Positions 6,211 through 7,802 of a stretch of DNA of 7,802 nt are shown here, in pieces (position 1 is the first letter of the stretch; each line of letters begins with the position of its first letter). The DNA comes from a bacterium (GTDB lineage: Bacteria; Sumerlaeota; Sumerlaeia; MVZB01): NCBI GenBank assembly GCA_023480605.1, contig JAMCWS010000151.1:1-7802 (forward strand), given 5' to 3'. The translations under genes were made by a program, and so were the position numbers. The notes beneath the pieces were generated by a model, which had not been told where the DNA came from, made no database searches, and was given only the letters and a program-made list of their open reading frames with translations.

Positions 6211-6239
6211 GATTCCGTAAAAAAATCTTTTACCGGATC
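6211..6239 (-). promoter_or_regulatory. Bulged hairpin immediately upstream of the nuclease-like gene
   Basis: GAT-(T)-CCG-TAAAA (6211-6222) pairs with TTTTA-(C)-CGG-ATC (6228-6239), 11 pairs with one bulge on each side and a 5-base loop. In the minus-strand transcript it would end 2 bases before the ATG at 6208 and overlap the place where the ribosome binds. It may limit translation of the nuclease or serve as a protein-binding site. Confidence 0.4.
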
Positions 6240-6474
6240 GGGCACATCATGGAAATAGTATTGTGGCCCCCCCGTCATTCGACTCTCCGCTTTGGTTTGT
6301 TGCAGGTGCATTGAATCACTCCCGCATAGTCGGATCTCTCGCCGGGGGCCATCGACTCAGGAACCCCGATTCGCGTATGTGATTATCTTCCTGCTTTTCG
6401 TGTCCTTTCAAGGACGATTACAAAAACCCGAATTCACTCTGGGTGGGAATTCAGCTCAGTTGTCGGAATGTGGG

Positions 6475-6499
6475 ATTGAGATTTCGATCTTGGCTCAAT
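6475..6499. promoter_or_regulatory. Dyad upstream of glk, possible operator or hairpin
   Basis: ATTGAG (6475-6480) is mirrored by CTCAAT (6494-6499). An inner alternative stem AGAT-TTCG-ATCT (6479-6490) carries a UUCG-type tetraloop. It lies ~95 bases before the glk start, a reasonable place for a repressor site. No known regulator motif is recognised. Confidence 0.25.
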
Positions 6500-6592
6500 G
6501 ATGCGCGAATCTTTCCTCGTGAAAAACCCCTGTTGAACATGATATGTATGGATTTGCCAATAAGGTTCTTGAAATAGGAGCGCGGAACGGCG

Positions 6593-7639
6593 ATGAGTGA
6601 CTGGTTTCTGGCGGGGGACGTGGGTGGGACGAAAATCAACCTGGCCCTGTTCCGGCAGGAGGCGGGCCGGCTGGCGATCGGGCGGCAGGACACCTTCGCC
6701 ACGCAGGGCTCCGACAGCCTGGCGGCCGTAACGGGCCAGTTCCTGGGCGAGGAGGCGCCGGCGGTGGTCGCCGCGTGCTTTGGCGTGCCGGGCCCGGCCG
6801 GCGGCGACCGCGTCGAGGGCGTCAACCTGCCGTGGGTGGTCGACCGGATCGAACTGCGCGAAACGCTCAAGATCCCCCGCGTCGAGTTGATCAACGATCT
6901 GGTGGCCGCCGGCTACGGCCTCAACGTCCTGCCGCCGGAGAGCTTCGCCGCCCTCAACGACGTCGCGCCCAACCCCGAGGGCAACGCCACCCTCGTCGCC
7001 GCCGGCACGGGCCTGGGCGAAACGCTGCTGGTGCGCGAGGGGGGGCGCTGGCGCGCCCTGCCCTCCGAAGGCGGCCACGCCGGCTTCGCCCCGGCCAGCG
7101 AAATCGAAATCGACCTGCTCCGCTACCTGATGCGCACTTACGGCCACGTCAGTTTCGAGCGGGTGCTCTCGGGGCCGGGCCTTTACAACATCTACCGCTT
7201 CCTGCGCGACAGCGGCCGCGGCAAGGAACCGCCCTGGCTGGCCGAGCGCCTCATGGAGGACGACCCCGGCGCGGCGATCTCGCGCGCCGCCGCCGAAGGC
7301 AACTGCCCCATCTGTGAACAGGCGCTCGACCTGTTCGTCGCCATCTACGGCACCGAGGCGGGCAACATGGCCCTCAAGATCCTGGCCACCGGCGGGGTGT
7401 TCCTTGGCGGCGGCATCGCGCCCCGCATCCTGGAGCGCCTCAAGGGCGAGACCTTCCGCCGCGCCTTCCGCGCGATGGGCCGGATGACCGACCTCATGGA
7501 CAAGTTCCCCGTCAAGGTGGTGCTCGATTCGAAGGCGGCGCTTTACGGCGCGGCGCATTACGCCAGCCTCGGGGCGGACGCCGCCGGGGGAAAACCGCGA
7601 CCCGGCGCGCCGTCATCGCGGAAACGGCGGCCCGCGTAA
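6593..7639 (+). CDS. glk: Glucokinase (bacterial Glk family)
   Basis: This cytoplasmic enzyme phosphorylates glucose with ATP to glucose 6-phosphate, the substrate of the upstream zwf product. The 348-residue protein has the ATP phosphate motif GDVGGTK at 8-14. CFGVPGPAGG (62-71) is followed by the strand that brings LINDLVAAGYG (99-109), with catalytic Asp102 expected. AGTGLG is at 137-142, and SEGGHAGFAP (158-167) contains the sugar-binding Glu159 and His162 equivalents. GGVFLGGGIAPRI (267-279) is the C-terminal adenosine-side motif. This pattern is the E. coli Glk family (PF02685), not the ROK family, which would show a Cys-rich zinc motif. The last ~18 residues (Gly/Pro then SSRKRRPA) extend past the conserved end and look like read-on sequence. 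GGAA lies 5 bases before the ATG and GGAG 12 bases before. A long minus-strand frame across this gene is only its GC-rich shadow. Confidence 0.96.
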   Translation: MSDWFLAGDVGGTKINLALFRQEAGRLAIGRQDTFATQGSDSLAAVTGQFLGEEAPAVVAACFGVPGPAGGDRVEGVNLPWVVDRIELRETLKIPRVELINDLVAAGYGLNVLPPESFAALNDVAPNPEGNATLVAAGTGLGETLLVREGGRWRALPSEGGHAGFAPASEIEIDLLRYLMRTYGHVSFERVLSGPGLYNIYRFLRDSGRGKEPPWLAERLMEDDPGAAISRAAAEGNCPICEQALDLFVAIYGTEAGNMALKILATGGVFLGGGIAPRILERLKGETFRRAFRAMGRMTDLMDKFPVKVVLDSKAALYGAAHYASLGADAAGGKPRPGAPSSRKRRPA

Positions 7640-7675
7640 TGCCGGCCGCGTCCAGGGGCGTAAGCCGGCGTCATC

Positions 7676-7705
7676 GGGCGTGTATCAGTCTGAAAAACGC
7701 CTTTT
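7676..7705 (+). terminator. Weak terminator-like hairpin after glk
   Basis: GGGCGT (7676-7681) pairs with ACGCCT (7697-7702), 6 pairs including one G-T, with a 15-base loop and only four Ts (7702-7705). It begins 37 bases after the glk stop. Position supports termination; the short stem and T-run do not. Confidence 0.35.
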
Positions 7706-7802
7706 AGCCACGAAAAAACACAAAAGTTCACGAAACTAAATGATATCCAAAAAATGGCGCCCTCACCCTCCAGGTGAATCCATCCGTGTCCGTAAAGTCC
7801 AT
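7706..7802. repeat. A-rich intergenic segment resembling a dispersed repeat
   Basis: From 7706 the sequence changes to a vocabulary of CCACGAAAA, AACACAAAAG and TTCACGAAAC, with TTTAG (7703-7707) mirrored by CTAAA (7736-7740). It then gives AATCCATCCGTGTCCGT near the edge. From memory, phrases of this kind recur in spacers of many bacterial genomes as families of non-coding repeats. Only one copy is visible here, although CCACGAAAA also occurs at 1915-1923. It runs off the window. Confidence 0.35.

Larger units (their letters stand above)
6209..6592. other. Divergent intergenic region between the restriction-modification operon and glk
   Basis: About 380 bases without a supported gene. It must contain the start signals of the minus-strand nuclease/methyltransferase operon and of glk. 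I see short dyads: TCCTT-TC-AAGGA near 6403-6415, GAATTC twice around 6430-6452, and ATTGAG (6475-6480) with CTCAAT (6494-6499) enclosing AGAT-TTCG-ATCT. I find no convincing -35/-10 pair and no clear target-site duplication or insertion end. A 69-residue plus-strand frame at 6292-6501 has no recognisable features. Confidence 0.5.

Noticed and set aside
6292..6501. 69-residue plus-strand frame between the nuclease gene and glk
   Set aside because: No motif, no ribosome site, mixed composition; treated as non-coding.
6434..7558. 374-residue minus-strand open frame
   Set aside because: It lies antisense to glk, has Ala/Arg/Gly/His-rich shadow composition, shows no motif, and glk has every family motif.

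Overview
The window looks like chromosomal DNA from a high-GC bacterium, probably an uncultivated lineage. I cannot assign a phylum from this sequence. Most genes here are strongly GC-biased: 43 of 60 bases are G or C in 3181-3240. A central block is clearly lower: 31 of 60 in 4201-4260. The window holds ordinary carbohydrate metabolism and transport genes, a restriction-modification cassette set between two of them, and a striking chimeric reading frame at its left edge.

Left part (1-1371): a short frame (47-373) begins like a Mu-type phage baseplate hub protein. At a shared TRGID motif it switches to the last ~85 residues of a sugar ABC-transporter ATPase. It lacks Walker A, the signature motif and Walker B. 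A complete ribose/xylose-type permease (391-1371) follows 17 bases later. The join is either a real microhomology-driven rearrangement that left an orphan permease, or an assembly chimera.

Middle-left (1372-2329): the spacer carries nested inverted repeats. On the minus strand it is followed by a small Ala/Pro-rich putative lipoprotein (1564-1806) built from three 33-bp tandem repeats. Next is a repeat-bearing AT-richer intergenic stretch with a hairpin plus T8 tract, and then the leader of zwf.

Central carbon metabolism: zwf (2330-3871, glucose-6-phosphate dehydrogenase) and glk (6593-7639, glucokinase) lie on the plus strand. Together they take glucose to 6-phosphogluconolactone (oxidative pentose phosphate or Entner-Doudoroff entry).

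Between them, on the opposite strand and in lower-GC DNA, sit a DNA methyltransferase (3892-5442) and, upstream and 1 base away, a protein with a PD-(D/E)xK-like nuclease motif (5444-6208). The simplest reading is a horizontally acquired two-gene restriction-modification system, R before M, inserted between two linked sugar-catabolism genes. A bulged hairpin sits directly in front of the nuclease start. The right edge (7640-7802) holds a weak terminator-like hairpin and an A-rich segment resembling dispersed intergenic repeats.

The best candidates for something new are the uncharacterised restriction endonuclease with its methyltransferase, and the phage/ABC chimeric frame.
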